Source: Candidatus Babelota bacterium (GTDB lineage: Bacteria; Babelota; Babeliae; Babelales; Chromulinivoraceae). Taken from it: DNA of 64,000 nt. The stretch covers positions 61,986-125,985 of the forward strand of contig JAPLIQ010000012.1 of assembly GCA_026389025.1 (NCBI GenBank). The letters are read 5' to 3'. Below the pieces are notes generated by a model. The model was not told the DNA's origin, ran no database searches, and saw nothing but the letters and a program-made list of their open reading frames with translations. A program made the translations under genes and the position numbers. This document shows, piece by piece, positions 19,143 through 28,079 of the stretch. How positions within the stretch are numbered: position 1 is the stretch's first letter; each line of letters opens with the position of its first letter.

Positions 19143-22100
19143 CTAATTCCTCCCTTCCAGCTTTAAATAAATCAATCTGTAAGCCTAAGCTTTGAAGTTC
19201 TTTCACTAACACGTTAAACGACTCTGGTATTCCAGGATCTGGAATATCAGTACCACGAACAATAGATTCGTAAACTTTATGTCGTCCAATCACGTCATCA
19301 GATTTATACGTTAACAATTCTTGAAGAGTATAAGCAGCACCGTATGCTTCAAGTGCCCATACTTCCATTTCTCCAAATCTTTGTCCCCCGAAATTCGCTT
19401 TACCACCAAGAGGTTGTTGCGTAATTAAGGAGTAAGGTCCAACAGAACGAGCATGCAATTTGTCGTCAACCATATGGTTCAATTTCATCATGTAAATTGT
19501 TCCAATAGTTACCGGTTGATCAAAATATTCACCGGTTCGACCATCTCTAACTCGATATGTTCCACCCTGAGACAATCCACATTCTTGAAGTAAAGGTTGA
19601 ATTTCAGCTTCAAAATCAGGACCCTGGAAAATAGGAATTTCAAAATGAACACCTTGGCGAGCTGTTCTTCGTGCAAAGTCCATGATACCTTCTTGTTTAT
19701 GACAAGATTCGATTTCTTTAATAATCATAGGATCATAGATTTTTTCTAAAGCACTTTTAACAAGATCGTAAGACTTTTGTTCAACAAATTCTTGTAGTCT
19801 TTGTCCTAATTTCTTACCAGCATATCCTAGAACAGTTTCTAAAATTTGTCCTACGTTCATACGAGAAGGCACACCCAACGGATTTAAAATAATATCCGCT
19901 GATTGTCCATCATCCAAGTACGGCATATCTTCGCGTGGTAAAATATTAGACACAATACCTTTGTTACCATGTCGTCCAGCGATCTTATCACCAACAGAAA
20001 TTGCTCGTTTTGAAGTAATGTAAACTTTAATAACTTTGATAACACCAGAAGGTAAATCGTCACCCTTTTTATAGAATGCTATTTTTTCTTCTGTCATGCT
20101 TTTCAAAATCGCAAGTTTCGTTTCATACGATGTTTTTACTCTTTCAAAACTTTCCATCTTGTCTGTATCTTTACATTTTAACGCAAAGATCGTTTCAAGA
20201 TCCGTTTTTAGTAATTTAGCACCATCAAAAGAATCGCTTGTTAACAAATCTTTAGAAACTTTACCAATTGGTTTTTGCTCACTGAGCAAAGTAGCAATTT
20301 TAGTTTTTACTGATGTTTGTAAAGCAAACATTAATTTTTCTAAACTACGTTCAAGTTTTTCAACTTTACGAGTTGAATCTTCTTTATAGCGCTTATCTTT
20401 TCGAGCACCGCCACGAGAAAATATTTTAATGTCAGAAACAGTACCTTCAACTCCAGGCGGTACTCTTAGAGATGTATCTCGCACTTCACGAGATTTTTCT
20501 CCGAAAATAGCACGCAACAATTTCTCTTCAGGAGAATATTGTACGTCACCTTTTAAAGTTACTTTTCCAACTAAAATATCACCAGGGACAACGCGCGAAC
20601 CTAACTGAATAATTCCGTATTCATCAAGCGGAAATAAAGCTTTTTCACTCACGTTTGGAATATCTTTTGTAATCTCTTCAGGCCCAAGCTTAGTATCGCG
20701 AGCCTCAACTGTGAACTCATCAATTGAAATCGATGTCAACACACTGTCTACAACAAGACGCTGACTTAAGACAATTGCGTCCTCAAAGTTGTAACCACGC
20801 CATGGCATAAACGCAACCGTTAAGTTTGCACCAAGTGCCAGCTCACCATCAGTAAGAGATGTACCATCTGTTAGATACTCGCCCTTACAAACTGTGTCGC
20901 CAACTTTAACGATAGGACGTTGATGAATCCATGTACTATAACTTGAACGATTAAATTTCTTCAAACGATACGTTGTAATACCTTTGTCGACCCACGATTC
21001 TTCATCAGCAAATTCAGCTTCAGATGAAGCAACGATAATTTCATCAGAAGAAACATATTGCACAACACCTGATCGTTCAGCAATAATTGCTGCACCAGAT
21101 GAACGCGCTACTTCAGATTCCATACCTGTACCCACCAAAGGAGTTTGAGGTAAAATCAAAGGAACAGCTTGACGTTGCATGTTTGCTCCCATAAGGGCAC
21201 GGCTGGCGTCATCATGTTCCAAGAATGGAATCAAAGCGGCTGCAACAGATACTAATTGTTGAGGCGACAAATCAATAGCATTGACTTGTTTTTTATCAAC
21301 CAAGATAAAGTTACCCGCATGTCGAGCAATTACTTTATCTTCAGCAATATTTTTGCCGTCTTCATCAGCAGCGTCTGCTTGAGCAATATATAATGCAGAT
21401 TCTTCAAAAGCATCAAGGAAGACAACATTGTCTTCTATTTTACCGTTCTTAACAGGACGATATGAAGATTCAATAAATCCAAGATCGTTCACCATTGCAT
21501 ACGTTGCAAGTGAAGAAATAAGACCGATCGTTTGACCCTCTGGGGTTTCGATAGGGCAAATTCTTCCGTAGTGAGAGTTGTGAACGTCACGAACTTCGTA
21601 CGTTGCACGATCTTTCATCACACCGCCGGGCCCGAGGGCTGACAGTCTTCGTTTATGAGCCAATTCCGCAAGCGGATTAGTTTGGTCCATAAATTGTGAC
21701 AATTGGCTTGAGCCAAAGAATTCTCTAAGAACTGCACTTAAAGGTTTAATATTTAAAAAGTCTTGAGGCATTAATGCATTGTGCGCTTCTTGCATTCTGA
21801 ATCGTTCTTTTGCGATTCTTTCAATACGAGAAAGAGCTGAATACACTTGGTTACCAAGCAATTCACCCACAAGACGCACACGTCTATTACCCAAGTGATC
21901 AATATCATCAAGTTCCCCAAGGCCGCATTCACGCAAATCAATAAGATATTTGATTGTCGATATGATGTCTTCAATTGTTAAAGTTGTAACTTCTTTCGAA
22001 ATTGACAGCCCTAATTTTGAATTCATACGTACACGACCAACTTGCGCTAAGTCGTAATAGCTGCCTGAGAAAAATTGACGATCAAGACGTTCTTTTACTT

Positions 22101-23442
22101 CAACGATAGATGGAACATCGCCAGGCCATACTTTTGCATGAATTTCATGTAAAGCATCATCACGAGACTTACATGAATCATTCGATAAACTCGTTGCAAT
22201 AGTCGGCTGGAATGTAAATCCATGAGAATGAACTAAATCAAGAACGATGTTTTTATGTTTTAATAATTCTAAGAATAGATCTTCGGTTAATGGTTCACCT
22301 TGTTCAACAAGAATTTCACCTGTTGAAGGATCAACAACATCAACACGAGCCACTTTATGCAACAACAAAAGATTAGGGATGATAACGCGATCGAGCCCTA
22401 ATTCTTGAAGTTGTTTTAAAGTTTCGTCTGTTACTTTAGTTCCAAGAAATTCAGATTCTATGCCAGAAGGAAGCATGTCTTTTACTATCTGCAAACCTAA
22501 TAAGTTTGCGTCAAGTTTTTTATAAAAGACTCCGCTATCTGCATAGATAATATCTGCATCATAAAATTTCGGTAAGATTTCTTCACGAGAAATACCAAGT
22601 GCCTGTAAAAACGCTGTTACTAATACTTTTTTCTTCTTGTCGATTCGAACATACAGGCAATCGCTTGTATCAAATTCAAAATCTAACCAAGAACCACGCA
22701 TTGGAATAATACGCGCAAAATAGTAAGGACGACCACGCAAATCTTTGGTTTTTTTGCTTTTTGAAAAGACAACACCAGAAGATTTGTGTAGCTGACTTAC
22801 TACAACACGATCAACACCATTTATGACAAAAGTTCCTTGGCTACCCAAGCGATACTGACCATTACGTTCATACGAATCAACCATGACTGGAACATCTGCA
22901 AAATATACATCCTGTTCTTTAATGTCATGAATTGTTTTGTTTTCCTGTTCGTCAATATCCCAAGTAATAAGCTGAACTTTTACCTTAAGCGTAAACGCAA
23001 AAGTTTTTTCACTATCACGACAATCTTGTACTGAAAACGGAATACTTAATTCTACGCGAGAATGACAAGTAGAACACATGATATAGCGCTTAGTTTTCGA
23101 GCTTCTGTCCAAACGGGAACATCCCATTTTTCCAGTCACTGAATCTTTCCACGTATAGCGATTGGTTATACCAGTCAAGCTCCCACAAGAGCACGCCCAT
23201 GTTCCAAGTTCATAACTCACATAATCAAGTGAGATTTTTGGACCACATTCAATAGGAAAAATGTCTCGAAAGGCTTTTTCAAGTCCTATACTTTTTCGCT
23301 CTTCAGGCAAAAAATCGAGTTGCACAAATTCATTGAACGAATCTGATTGAACTTCAATCAGATTGGGAACAGGAACTAGTGATTTACTTTTTCTAAACGA
23401 TTTTCGTAAAACAAAATTATCAACGGTCGAGCAAGATATCAT
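19135..23442 (-). CDS. rpoB: RNA polymerase beta subunit
   Basis: The catalytic beta subunit, about 1435 residues. The rifampicin-binding cluster reads FFGSSQLSQFMDQTNP then HKRRLSALGPGG, keeping the Asp, His and Ser associated with sensitivity. Conserved GDKIAGRHGNKGI and the C-terminal SLGLQIDLF are present. The ATG at 23442 is preferred over an upstream GTG at 23466 because AAGGAGG lies directly before it. It is followed by rpoC with an eight-base overlap and preceded by rplL. Confidence 0.98.
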   Translation of the reverse strand: MISCSTVDNFVLRKSFRKSKSLVPVPNLIEVQSDSFNEFVQLDFLPEERKSIGLEKAFRDIFPIECGPKISLDYVSYELGTWACSCGSLTGITNRYTWKDSVTGKMGCSRLDRSSKTKRYIMCSTCHSRVELSIPFSVQDCRDSEKTFAFTLKVKVQLITWDIDEQENKTIHDIKEQDVYFADVPVMVDSYERNGQYRLGSQGTFVINGVDRVVVSQLHKSSGVVFSKSKKTKDLRGRPYYFARIIPMRGSWLDFEFDTSDCLYVRIDKKKKVLVTAFLQALGISREEILPKFYDADIIYADSGVFYKKLDANLLGLQIVKDMLPSGIESEFLGTKVTDETLKQLQELGLDRVIIPNLLLLHKVARVDVVDPSTGEILVEQGEPLTEDLFLELLKHKNIVLDLVHSHGFTFQPTIATSLSNDSCKSRDDALHEIHAKVWPGDVPSIVEVKERLDRQFFSGSYYDLAQVGRVRMNSKLGLSISKEVTTLTIEDIISTIKYLIDLRECGLGELDDIDHLGNRRVRLVGELLGNQVYSALSRIERIAKERFRMQEAHNALMPQDFLNIKPLSAVLREFFGSSQLSQFMDQTNPLAELAHKRRLSALGPGGVMKDRATYEVRDVHNSHYGRICPIETPEGQTIGLISSLATYAMVNDLGFIESSYRPVKNGKIEDNVVFLDAFEESALYIAQADAADEDGKNIAEDKVIARHAGNFILVDKKQVNAIDLSPQQLVSVAAALIPFLEHDDASRALMGANMQRQAVPLILPQTPLVGTGMESEVARSSGAAIIAERSGVVQYVSSDEIIVASSEAEFADEESWVDKGITTYRLKKFNRSSYSTWIHQRPIVKVGDTVCKGEYLTDGTSLTDGELALGANLTVAFMPWRGYNFEDAIVLSQRLVVDSVLTSISIDEFTVEARDTKLGPEEITKDIPNVSEKALFPLDEYGIIQLGSRVVPGDILVGKVTLKGDVQYSPEEKLLRAIFGEKSREVRDTSLRVPPGVEGTVSDIKIFSRGGARKDKRYKEDSTRKVEKLERSLEKLMFALQTSVKTKIATLLSEQKPIGKVSKDLLTSDSFDGAKLLKTDLETIFALKCKDTDKMESFERVKTSYETKLAILKSMTEEKIAFYKKGDDLPSGVIKVIKVYITSKRAISVGDKIAGRHGNKGIVSNILPREDMPYLDDGQSADIILNPLGVPSRMNVGQILETVLGYAGKKLGQRLQEFVEQKSYDLVKSALEKIYDPMIIKEIESCHKQEGIMDFARRTARQGVHFEIPIFQGPDFEAEIQPLLQECGLSQGGTYRVRDGRTGEYFDQPVTIGTIYMMKLNHMVDDKLHARSVGPYSLITQQPLGGKANFGGQRFGEMEVWALEAYGAAYTLQELLTYKSDDVIGRHKVYESIVRGTDIPDPGIPESFNVLVKELQSLGLQIDLFKAGREELGV

Positions 23443-23514
23443 GCTCCTCCTTATCGAAAAAACCACACAAAGTAACAGCCGCTTTCAATTGTACCACTCA
23501 TCAAAGAATCGGTC

Positions 23515-23895
23515 TTACGCCAATTCTACTTTAGCGCCAGCACCTTCTAATGCTTCTTTTGCTTTTTTAGCATCATCTTTTGACGCTGCTTCAAGAATTG
23601 TAACTGGAGCACTTTCCACTAATTTCTTAGCTTCACCAAGGCCCAATGTTACAAACAATCTTACAGCTTTAATGACTGCAATTTTATCAGCACCAAAGTC
23701 TTTTAAGATAACTTTAAATTCTGATTTTTCTTGAACTGGAGCCGCAGCTTCAGCGCTTTCACCAGCAGCTGCAGGAGCAGACATAGCTGACGCAGAAACA
23801 CCAAACTTAACTTCTAAAGCTTTTACAAGCTCAGCAAGATCTAAAACAGACATTTTTTCAACAGACTCAATGATTGAATCAAAATTTTTTGACAT
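23515..23895 (-). CDS. rplL: 50S ribosomal protein L7/L12
   Basis: The stalk protein that recruits translation GTPases. It has an N-terminal dimerisation domain, an Ala-rich hinge ([20 protein letters not shown]), and a C-terminal domain with [19 protein letters not shown] and [11 protein letters not shown]. The length is about 126 residues. The ATG at 23895 follows GGAG by six bases; a TTG four codons upstream is less likely. It lies between rplJ and rpoB, the normal order. Confidence 0.97.
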   Translation of the reverse strand: MSKNFDSIIESVEKMSVLDLAELVKALEVKFGVSASAMSAPAAAGESAEAAAPVQEKSEFKVILKDFGADKIAVIKAVRLFVTLGLGEAKKLVESAPVTILEAASKDDAKKAKEALEGAGAKVELA

Positions 23896-23969
23896 GGATG
23901 TCTCCAAAGAATATTAAACAAACTATTTAAAACTAATACAACACTCTAAACTTCTTTTTTTGGCAGTTA

Positions 23970-24506
23970 TTACTCTGCTGCAGGCTCAGTCACAGGTTCA
24001 GCTTCAACCACAGCTACAGGACCAATTTTTTGTTCCAATATTTGTGCTAAAACATAAACAAACTTAGCTGTAACAGCATTTAATGTGCCACACAATCTTG
24101 CTAGCAATACTTCCCTTGAAGGAATCAATGCTAGTCGCTTTACCCCTGCGCTATCAAACAATTGTGATTCGCAGCAGCCAGCAACAATTTCCAAGTCTTT
24201 ATTTTTTCTTGCAAAATCAGCAAGAACTTTTGCAACGCCAGTAAAATCTGATTTAGCAAAAACTAATGCAGTTTGGCCCTTCATCAAAGATCCCAAACCC
24301 AAACAATCAGCTTCTTTTGACATTGCTAATTTCATCAAACGATTTTTTGCAACTTTGAATTCGCCGTCTTTTTTTTCTAACTTAATGCGTAATTCTTGCA
24401 AATCTAAAACCGTTAGTCCTTGAAACTTTACAATAAAAGCTGCTTCATTCGTTGTAAATTTTGCACTCAGCCCTTGTACTGTGTTTTCTTTTTGATGTCG
24501 ATTCAT
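23970..24506 (-). CDS. rplJ: 50S ribosomal protein L10
   Basis: The stalk base protein that anchors L7/L12 dimers to 23S rRNA. It shows the L10 pattern: a globular N-terminal domain with LQELRIKLEKKDGEFKVAKN and a C-terminal helix for L12 binding. The tail is Glu/Val/Ala-rich (VEAEPVTEPAAE). The 178-residue length is typical. AGAAGG precedes the ATG. No clear L10-type leader structure was seen in the 28-base gap after rplA, but an internal regulatory site cannot be excluded. Confidence 0.96.
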   Translation of the reverse strand: MNRHQKENTVQGLSAKFTTNEAAFIVKFQGLTVLDLQELRIKLEKKDGEFKVAKNRLMKLAMSKEADCLGLGSLMKGQTALVFAKSDFTGVAKVLADFARKNKDLEIVAGCCESQLFDSAGVKRLALIPSREVLLARLCGTLNAVTAKFVYVLAQILEQKIGPVAVVEAEPVTEPAAE

Positions 24507-24534
24507 TTTTATACCTTCTTATCGAATTATTTTA

Positions 24535-25224
24535 CTAAAAATTATCCACATCGACACTAATACCAATACCCATTGTAGAAGAAATGGTAACTTTTCGGAT
24601 GAATTTTCCTTTTGAAGCCGATGGCTTAGCAGAAGCTAAAACCCTTAAAAACTCAACTAAGTTTTCATGTAAAACGTCAGCACCAAAAGAAACTTTTCCG
24701 ATAGCAAAATGGACTAAGCCATATTTATCATTTTTGAAAAAAGCTTTTCCTCTTTTCAATTCTCTTACAACAGAAGCAACATCATCAGTAACTGTACCTA
24801 ATTTTTTATTCGGTAATAAGCCCTTTGGCCCGAGAACTTTTGCAAGTTTTCCAAGACGAGGCATAAGATCTGGCGTAGCAACGGTGTATTCAAAATCGAT
24901 CCAACCGCCTGAAATCTTTTCAACCAAATCTTCAAACCCTACATAATCTGCTCCAGCAGCTCTTGCTTCATCAGCTTTAACGCCTTCAGCAAACACAAGA
25001 ACTCTAGTTTTTTTGCCTGTGCCATGAGGTAAAGCAACACTTCCACGAACAACTTGTTCACCCTTAGAAGCATCAATTCCCAAATTCACAGAAACATCAA
25101 CAGATTCGTCAAATTTAACAAACGCTAATTCTTTAACTTTTTGAAGCGCGGCTTTACCCGGTAAAGCAACCTGTTTATTTAAGGTTTCTTTCGCCTTACG
25201 ATATTTTTTTCCGTGATTAATCAT
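24535..25224 (-). CDS. rplA: 50S ribosomal protein L1
   Basis: A 229-residue L1-stalk protein that helps release deacylated tRNA. The typical segments FDESVDVSVNLGIDASKGEQ, VRGSVALPHGTGKK and KLGKVLGPKGL-like (LAKVLGPKGLLPNKKLGTV) are visible. The C-terminus ends in STMGIGISVDVDNF. It lies immediately after rplK (17 bases), the usual L11-L1 pair. Confidence 0.97.
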   Translation of the reverse strand: MINHGKKYRKAKETLNKQVALPGKAALQKVKELAFVKFDESVDVSVNLGIDASKGEQVVRGSVALPHGTGKKTRVLVFAEGVKADEARAAGADYVGFEDLVEKISGGWIDFEYTVATPDLMPRLGKLAKVLGPKGLLPNKKLGTVTDDVASVVRELKRGKAFFKNDKYGLVHFAIGKVSFGADVLHENLVEFLRVLASAKPSASKGKFIRKVTISSTMGIGISVDVDNF

Positions 25225-25241
25225 AGTAAAAATCCTTACCC

Positions 25242-25679
25242 TTAAATAACCTCAACACCCATACTACGCGCAGTTCCAGCAACAATTCTTGTTGCTTCTT
25301 CTAAGTCGCGAGTATTAAGGTCTGGAAGTTTGATTTTTGCAATTTCTACCACATCACTCATGGATATCTTGCCCACTTTATTTTCATGCGGACGAGCAGA
25401 TCCCTTTTGAATGTTTATTTTTTTACAAATCAACTCAGAAGTTGGAGATGTTTTAAGAACAAACGAAAAAGTTTTATCTTTCATAACAGTTACAACTACT
25501 GCAACAGTTTCACCTTTACGGTCAGCTGTTTTAGCATTGAACTGCTTACAGAATTCCATGATATTGACACCATGTTGACCAAGAGCTGATCCAACTGGTG
25601 GCGCCGGAGTTGCCGCCGCACCTTTAATGCGAAGCTTGAGCCTCGACTTTATGTTACCAAGATCTTTTGCCATAAACAT
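25242..25679 (-). CDS. rplK: 50S ribosomal protein L11
   Basis: L11 binds the GTPase-associated centre of 23S rRNA. The conserved proline-rich turn PAPPVGSALGQHGVNIMEFC is present, as are FVLKTSPTSELI and the C-terminal GTARSMGVEV. Two ATGs two codons apart (25679, 25673) are possible and neither has a clear ribosome site. Family L11 usually starts MAK, which favours 25673. Order and spacing in the nusG-rplK-rplA run are normal. Confidence 0.96.
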   Translation of the reverse strand: MFMAKDLGNIKSRLKLRIKGAAATPAPPVGSALGQHGVNIMEFCKQFNAKTADRKGETVAVVVTVMKDKTFSFVLKTSPTSELICKKINIQKGSARPHENKVGKISMSDVVEIAKIKLPDLNTRDLEEATRIVAGTARSMGVEVI

Positions 25680-25697
25680 TACACCATTAATTATGTA

Positions 25698-26216
25698 TTA
25701 TTTTTTTACCTGATTAAAATTCAACTCGACCGGGGTCATGCGTCCGAAGATACTTACCATGACCGTAATTCGATCATTTTCAGCATCAACTTTTTCAACA
25801 ATCCCAACAAAGCCCGAAAATGGACCTTCCGAAATTGAAACTTCACTATCAACCAGCAATCCTTCTTTATCAGCAGACAAGACGACGCCACCTTTGACTG
25901 TTTCAAAGATGCGATCAACTTCTTTTTGAGAAAGAGGGACTGGTGTTCTACCACCAAGAAATCTTAAAACTCGAGGAACCTCGAGTACGATTTGCATAAC
26001 CTCTGGAGACAGATCGGCTTCAACCAGCATGTAGCCTGGAAACAATTGCTGATCTTCTTCTCCCCCTGAACTAAAAACTTGCTTCATTTTCGCAGACGGA
26101 AAATGAACACCACCAAATCTTTCATTTAAAGGAGATTCTTGAATGCGACGCTCAAGATCAGCTTTGATCTTAGCTTCGTAACCCGCATATATCTGAACCA
26201 CATACCAACGTTTCAT
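25698..26216 (-). CDS. nusG: Transcription termination/antitermination factor NusG
   Basis: NusG links RNA polymerase to the ribosome and Rho. The NGN domain starts KRWYVVQIYAGYEAKIKADL and has PGYMLVEADL. The C-terminal KOW domain reads VSISEGPFSGFVGIVEKVDA. The length is about 172 residues. The ATG at 26216 is preferred over a TTG two codons upstream. It lies between secE and rplK, the standard arrangement. Confidence 0.97.
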   Translation of the reverse strand: MKRWYVVQIYAGYEAKIKADLERRIQESPLNERFGGVHFPSAKMKQVFSSGGEEDQQLFPGYMLVEADLSPEVMQIVLEVPRVLRFLGGRTPVPLSQKEVDRIFETVKGGVVLSADKEGLLVDSEVSISEGPFSGFVGIVEKVDAENDRITVMVSIFGRMTPVELNFNQVKK

Positions 26217-26244
26217 AACCAAACAACCTTACCGGACCACCCTG

Positions 26245-26445
26245 TTAACGACCAAACACAAGAAACTGGAAACCTCTGAGAGAGCCAGTATAGAAAATAT
26301 AATTTACAAGACCTAAAAAGATTGCGAATGCAACCATAGTTATTAATACAACAATAACCGCCCCTAAAAATTCGCTTCGAGTTGGCCAAACGACCTTTGA
26401 TAACTCGACTCTCACTTCACCCAAAAATGTTCTTAGATTTTTCAT
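26245..26445 (-). CDS. secE: Preprotein translocase subunit SecE
   Basis: A 66-residue single-span form of SecE, the clamp subunit of the SecYEG channel. The amphipathic segment before the helix contains the hallmark ELSKVVWPTRSEF, followed by one transmembrane helix (AVIVVLITMVAFAIFLGLVN). It lies directly after tRNA-Trp and before nusG. Confidence 0.96.
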   Translation of the reverse strand: MKNLRTFLGEVRVELSKVVWPTRSEFLGAVIVVLITMVAFAIFLGLVNYIFYTGSLRGFQFLVFGR

Positions 26446-26484
26446 GTTTTTTAAACCCTACAGACCTTACACAAACAATTTTTA

Positions 26485-26560
26485 TGGCAGGCCAGGAGGG
26501 ATTCGAACCCCCAACACGCAGATTTGGAGTCTGCTGCTCTACCGTTGGAGCTACTGACCT
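26485..26560 (-). tRNA. tRNA-Trp (CCA)
   Basis: Acceptor AGGTCAG pairs with CTGGCCT (one G-T). Anticodon stem GCAGA/TCTGC holds loop CTCCAAA, anticodon CCA, and the T arm is GGGGG-TTCGAAT-CCCTC. Discriminator G and a 3' CCA are encoded. It is located just upstream of secE. Confidence 0.95.
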
Positions 26561-26620
26561 ATAACAATGACAGAGCCCAACGAGGCCACTTCATTTGCCA
26601 ACTCACCTATCTTTTTTTCA

Positions 26621-26696
26621 TGGAGCCCGCGACCGGATTTGAACCGGTGACCTCTCCCTTACCAAGGAAGTGCTCTACCTACTGAGCTACGTGGGC
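26621..26696 (-). tRNA. tRNA-Thr (GGU)
   Basis: Anticodon loop TTGGTAA gives GGU; T arm ACCGG-TTCAAAT-CCGGT is perfect; discriminator T and CCA are encoded. The acceptor GCCCACG against CGCGGGC leaves an A-C mismatch at the 5-68 position. Confidence 0.93.
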
Positions 26697-26792
26697 ACAA
26701 ACATGCGTATTAAAATACGCTCGTTTATTTCTTCAGTGTAAAGCAAAAAGCATAAAAAAACAACTGTATTTTACAAGGCTTTTTTTAAAAAG

Positions 26793-26867
26793 TGGAGCTG
26801 GCGACTGGAGTTGAACCTGCAACCTACTGATTACAAATCAGTTGCTCTACCATTGAGCTACGCCAGC
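26793..26867 (-). tRNA. tRNA-Thr (UGU)
   Basis: Acceptor GCTGGCG pairs perfectly with CGCCAGC. Anticodon stem ACTGA/TCAGT holds loop TTTGTAA, anticodon UGU. CCA is encoded. Together with the neighbouring GGU gene it covers the Thr codon box. Confidence 0.95.
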
Positions 26868-26899
26868 ATATTGTTTTTATTTCAATCATCTCTGAAAGA

Positions 26900-26975
26900 T
26901 GGAGCGGGAAACGGGACTCGAACCCGCAACCTACAGCTTGGAAGGCTGTCGCTCTACCAATTGAGCTATTCCCGC
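26900..26975 (-). tRNA. tRNA-Gly (UCC)
   Basis: Acceptor GCGGGAA pairs with TTCCCGC. Anticodon stem ACAGC/GCTGT holds loop CTTCCAA, anticodon UCC. T arm GCGGG-TTCGAGT-CCCGT is present and CCA is encoded. Confidence 0.95.
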
Positions 26976-27025
26976 ATTACAGTAATTTTTTCATTACTAT
27001 CTTGCGCAGACCCTTTAAAGAAATC

Positions 27026-27110
27026 TGGTGGCGAGAGAAGGAGTCGAACCTTCGAAGGCAGAGCCAACGGATTTACAGTCCGTCCCCTTTGACCACTCGG
27101 GAATCTCGCC
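27026..27110 (-). tRNA. tRNA-Tyr (GUA)
   Basis: A class II tRNA of 85 bases with a long variable arm. Acceptor GGCGAGA pairs with TCTCGCC. Anticodon stem ACGGA/TCCGT holds loop CTGTAAA, anticodon GUA. CCA is encoded. It is the first gene of the Tyr-Gly-Thr-Thr-Trp run. Confidence 0.95.
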
Positions 27111-27188
27111 TAAGATATCTTTTTTCTTACGAAATTTCAAACGAATTTTTTGCGAATCTTTGTGACTATTTTTCAAAACTCACAAATC

Positions 27189-27216
27189 GATATACTCATG
27201 GTAAGTATTTTTTCAA
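27189..27216 (-). promoter_or_regulatory. Candidate sigma-70 promoter for the tRNA/rpl/rpoBC block
   Basis: On the minus strand TTGAAA (five of six to consensus) is followed after 16 bases by TATATC. It lies about 80 bases upstream of the tRNA-Tyr gene in a 250-base gene-free stretch (27111-27363). Beyond this match nothing else was seen in that stretch. Match by eye only. Confidence 0.35.
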
Positions 27217-27363
27217 ACTTATCAACGAAAACTTTAAAAGTTTTCATATTTTCACGATAAGCGCAACCTAGACTGCGGCTATAATTTTCAAAAATCTTCA
27301 AGAAAACTTACACAAGAAGCTTTTTTATTTTACCCAGATCTGCAAACATTGCAACTGATTCTT

Positions 27364-27621
27364 TTATTGCTTGCAGCAGCCAGCACGCGGCCTACTGCTC
27401 AAAATTTCATGAACTTCTTGAACGCATGAACTGCACCCTGTTCCTACGCCAAGCTTTTCAGAAAGCCCTTCAAAGCTGTCAACCCCACCATCAATAGCCT
27501 CAACAATTTCTGAATACATCACGCCCATGCACGTGCATACTAAATGATCTTGCCCTACAATTTCTTTCACAGCCTCTTTAGAAGGGCCACATCCACCATT
27601 GTTTTTTTTACAGCAGCTCAC
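27364..27621 (-). CDS. BFD-like [2Fe-2S]-binding protein
   Basis: An 85-residue protein with the BFD-domain cysteine pattern: CTC near residue 30 and CSSC about 30 residues later (VGTGCSSC), the four ligands of a [2Fe-2S] cluster. Extra Cys pairs occur at both ends (SCCKK and GCCKQ). Family members include bacterioferritin-associated ferredoxin and the C-terminal domain of several redox proteins; the partner here is unknown. Start is a GTG with AAAGGAA five bases upstream. It follows tsaE by 14 bases. Confidence 0.8.
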   Translation of the reverse strand: MSCCKKNNGGCGPSKEAVKEIVGQDHLVCTCMGVMYSEIVEAIDGGVDSFEGLSEKLGVGTGCSSCVQEVHEILSSRPRAGCCKQ

Positions 27622-27635
27622 AGAAGTTCCTTTGC

Positions 27636-28061
27636 TTAATTTTTAAGTTCATATGTCATTATTCTTTCATCACTTCCTACCGATTTTAGTTCAACTTTGC
27701 ACACAGAGCGCGTAAGCACCGGCTCTAAAATCTCGGGCCATTCGATTAAAGCAACACTATTTGCCTGGTAAAGATACTCAAAAAAACCCGCCATTTCAAA
27801 CTCTTGGATGTTTTTCAATCGATAGAGGTCGAAGTGGTAGGCCGTCCTGCCGTCTTTAAGCGTGTAAATATTGAGATAGGCAAACGTTGGGCTCGCCACC
27901 GGACTGTCGACTCCCCAGTTTTTCAGCAGCGCTCCTACGAAGGTTGTCTTGCCCGCGCCCAGAGACCCAGTAAAAGTTATAACCGAAGCATCGCAAGCAT
28001 CCTTTGAAAATTGAGACGCAACGTTGTCGATGTCTTGAATTTGATAGCGAATTGTTTTCAT
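27636..28061 (-). CDS. tsaE: tRNA t6A biosynthesis ATPase TsaE
   Basis: The P-loop ATPase that cycles the TsaBD complex making N6-threonylcarbamoyladenosine at A37 of ANN-decoding tRNAs. Walker A is GSLGAGKTTF. The family strand SPTFAYLNIY, the aspartate in YHFDLYRL and the EWPEIL motif are visible. The 141-residue length is normal. The partner enzyme TsaC is also in this window at 35.5 kb. It lies between a NYN nuclease gene and the BFD gene in one minus-strand run. Confidence 0.94.
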   Translation of the reverse strand: MKTIRYQIQDIDNVASQFSKDACDASVITFTGSLGAGKTTFVGALLKNWGVDSPVASPTFAYLNIYTLKDGRTAYHFDLYRLKNIQEFEMAGFFEYLYQANSVALIEWPEILEPVLTRSVCKVELKSVGSDERIMTYELKN

Positions 28062-28079
28062 ATTTTTAAATTCACAGTT

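Noticed and set aside
26382..27271. Plus-strand open frames over the tRNA cluster
   Set aside because: All overlap tRNA genes antisense and show the same artefact peptides (GFEPPTRRF, NGTRTRNLQLG).
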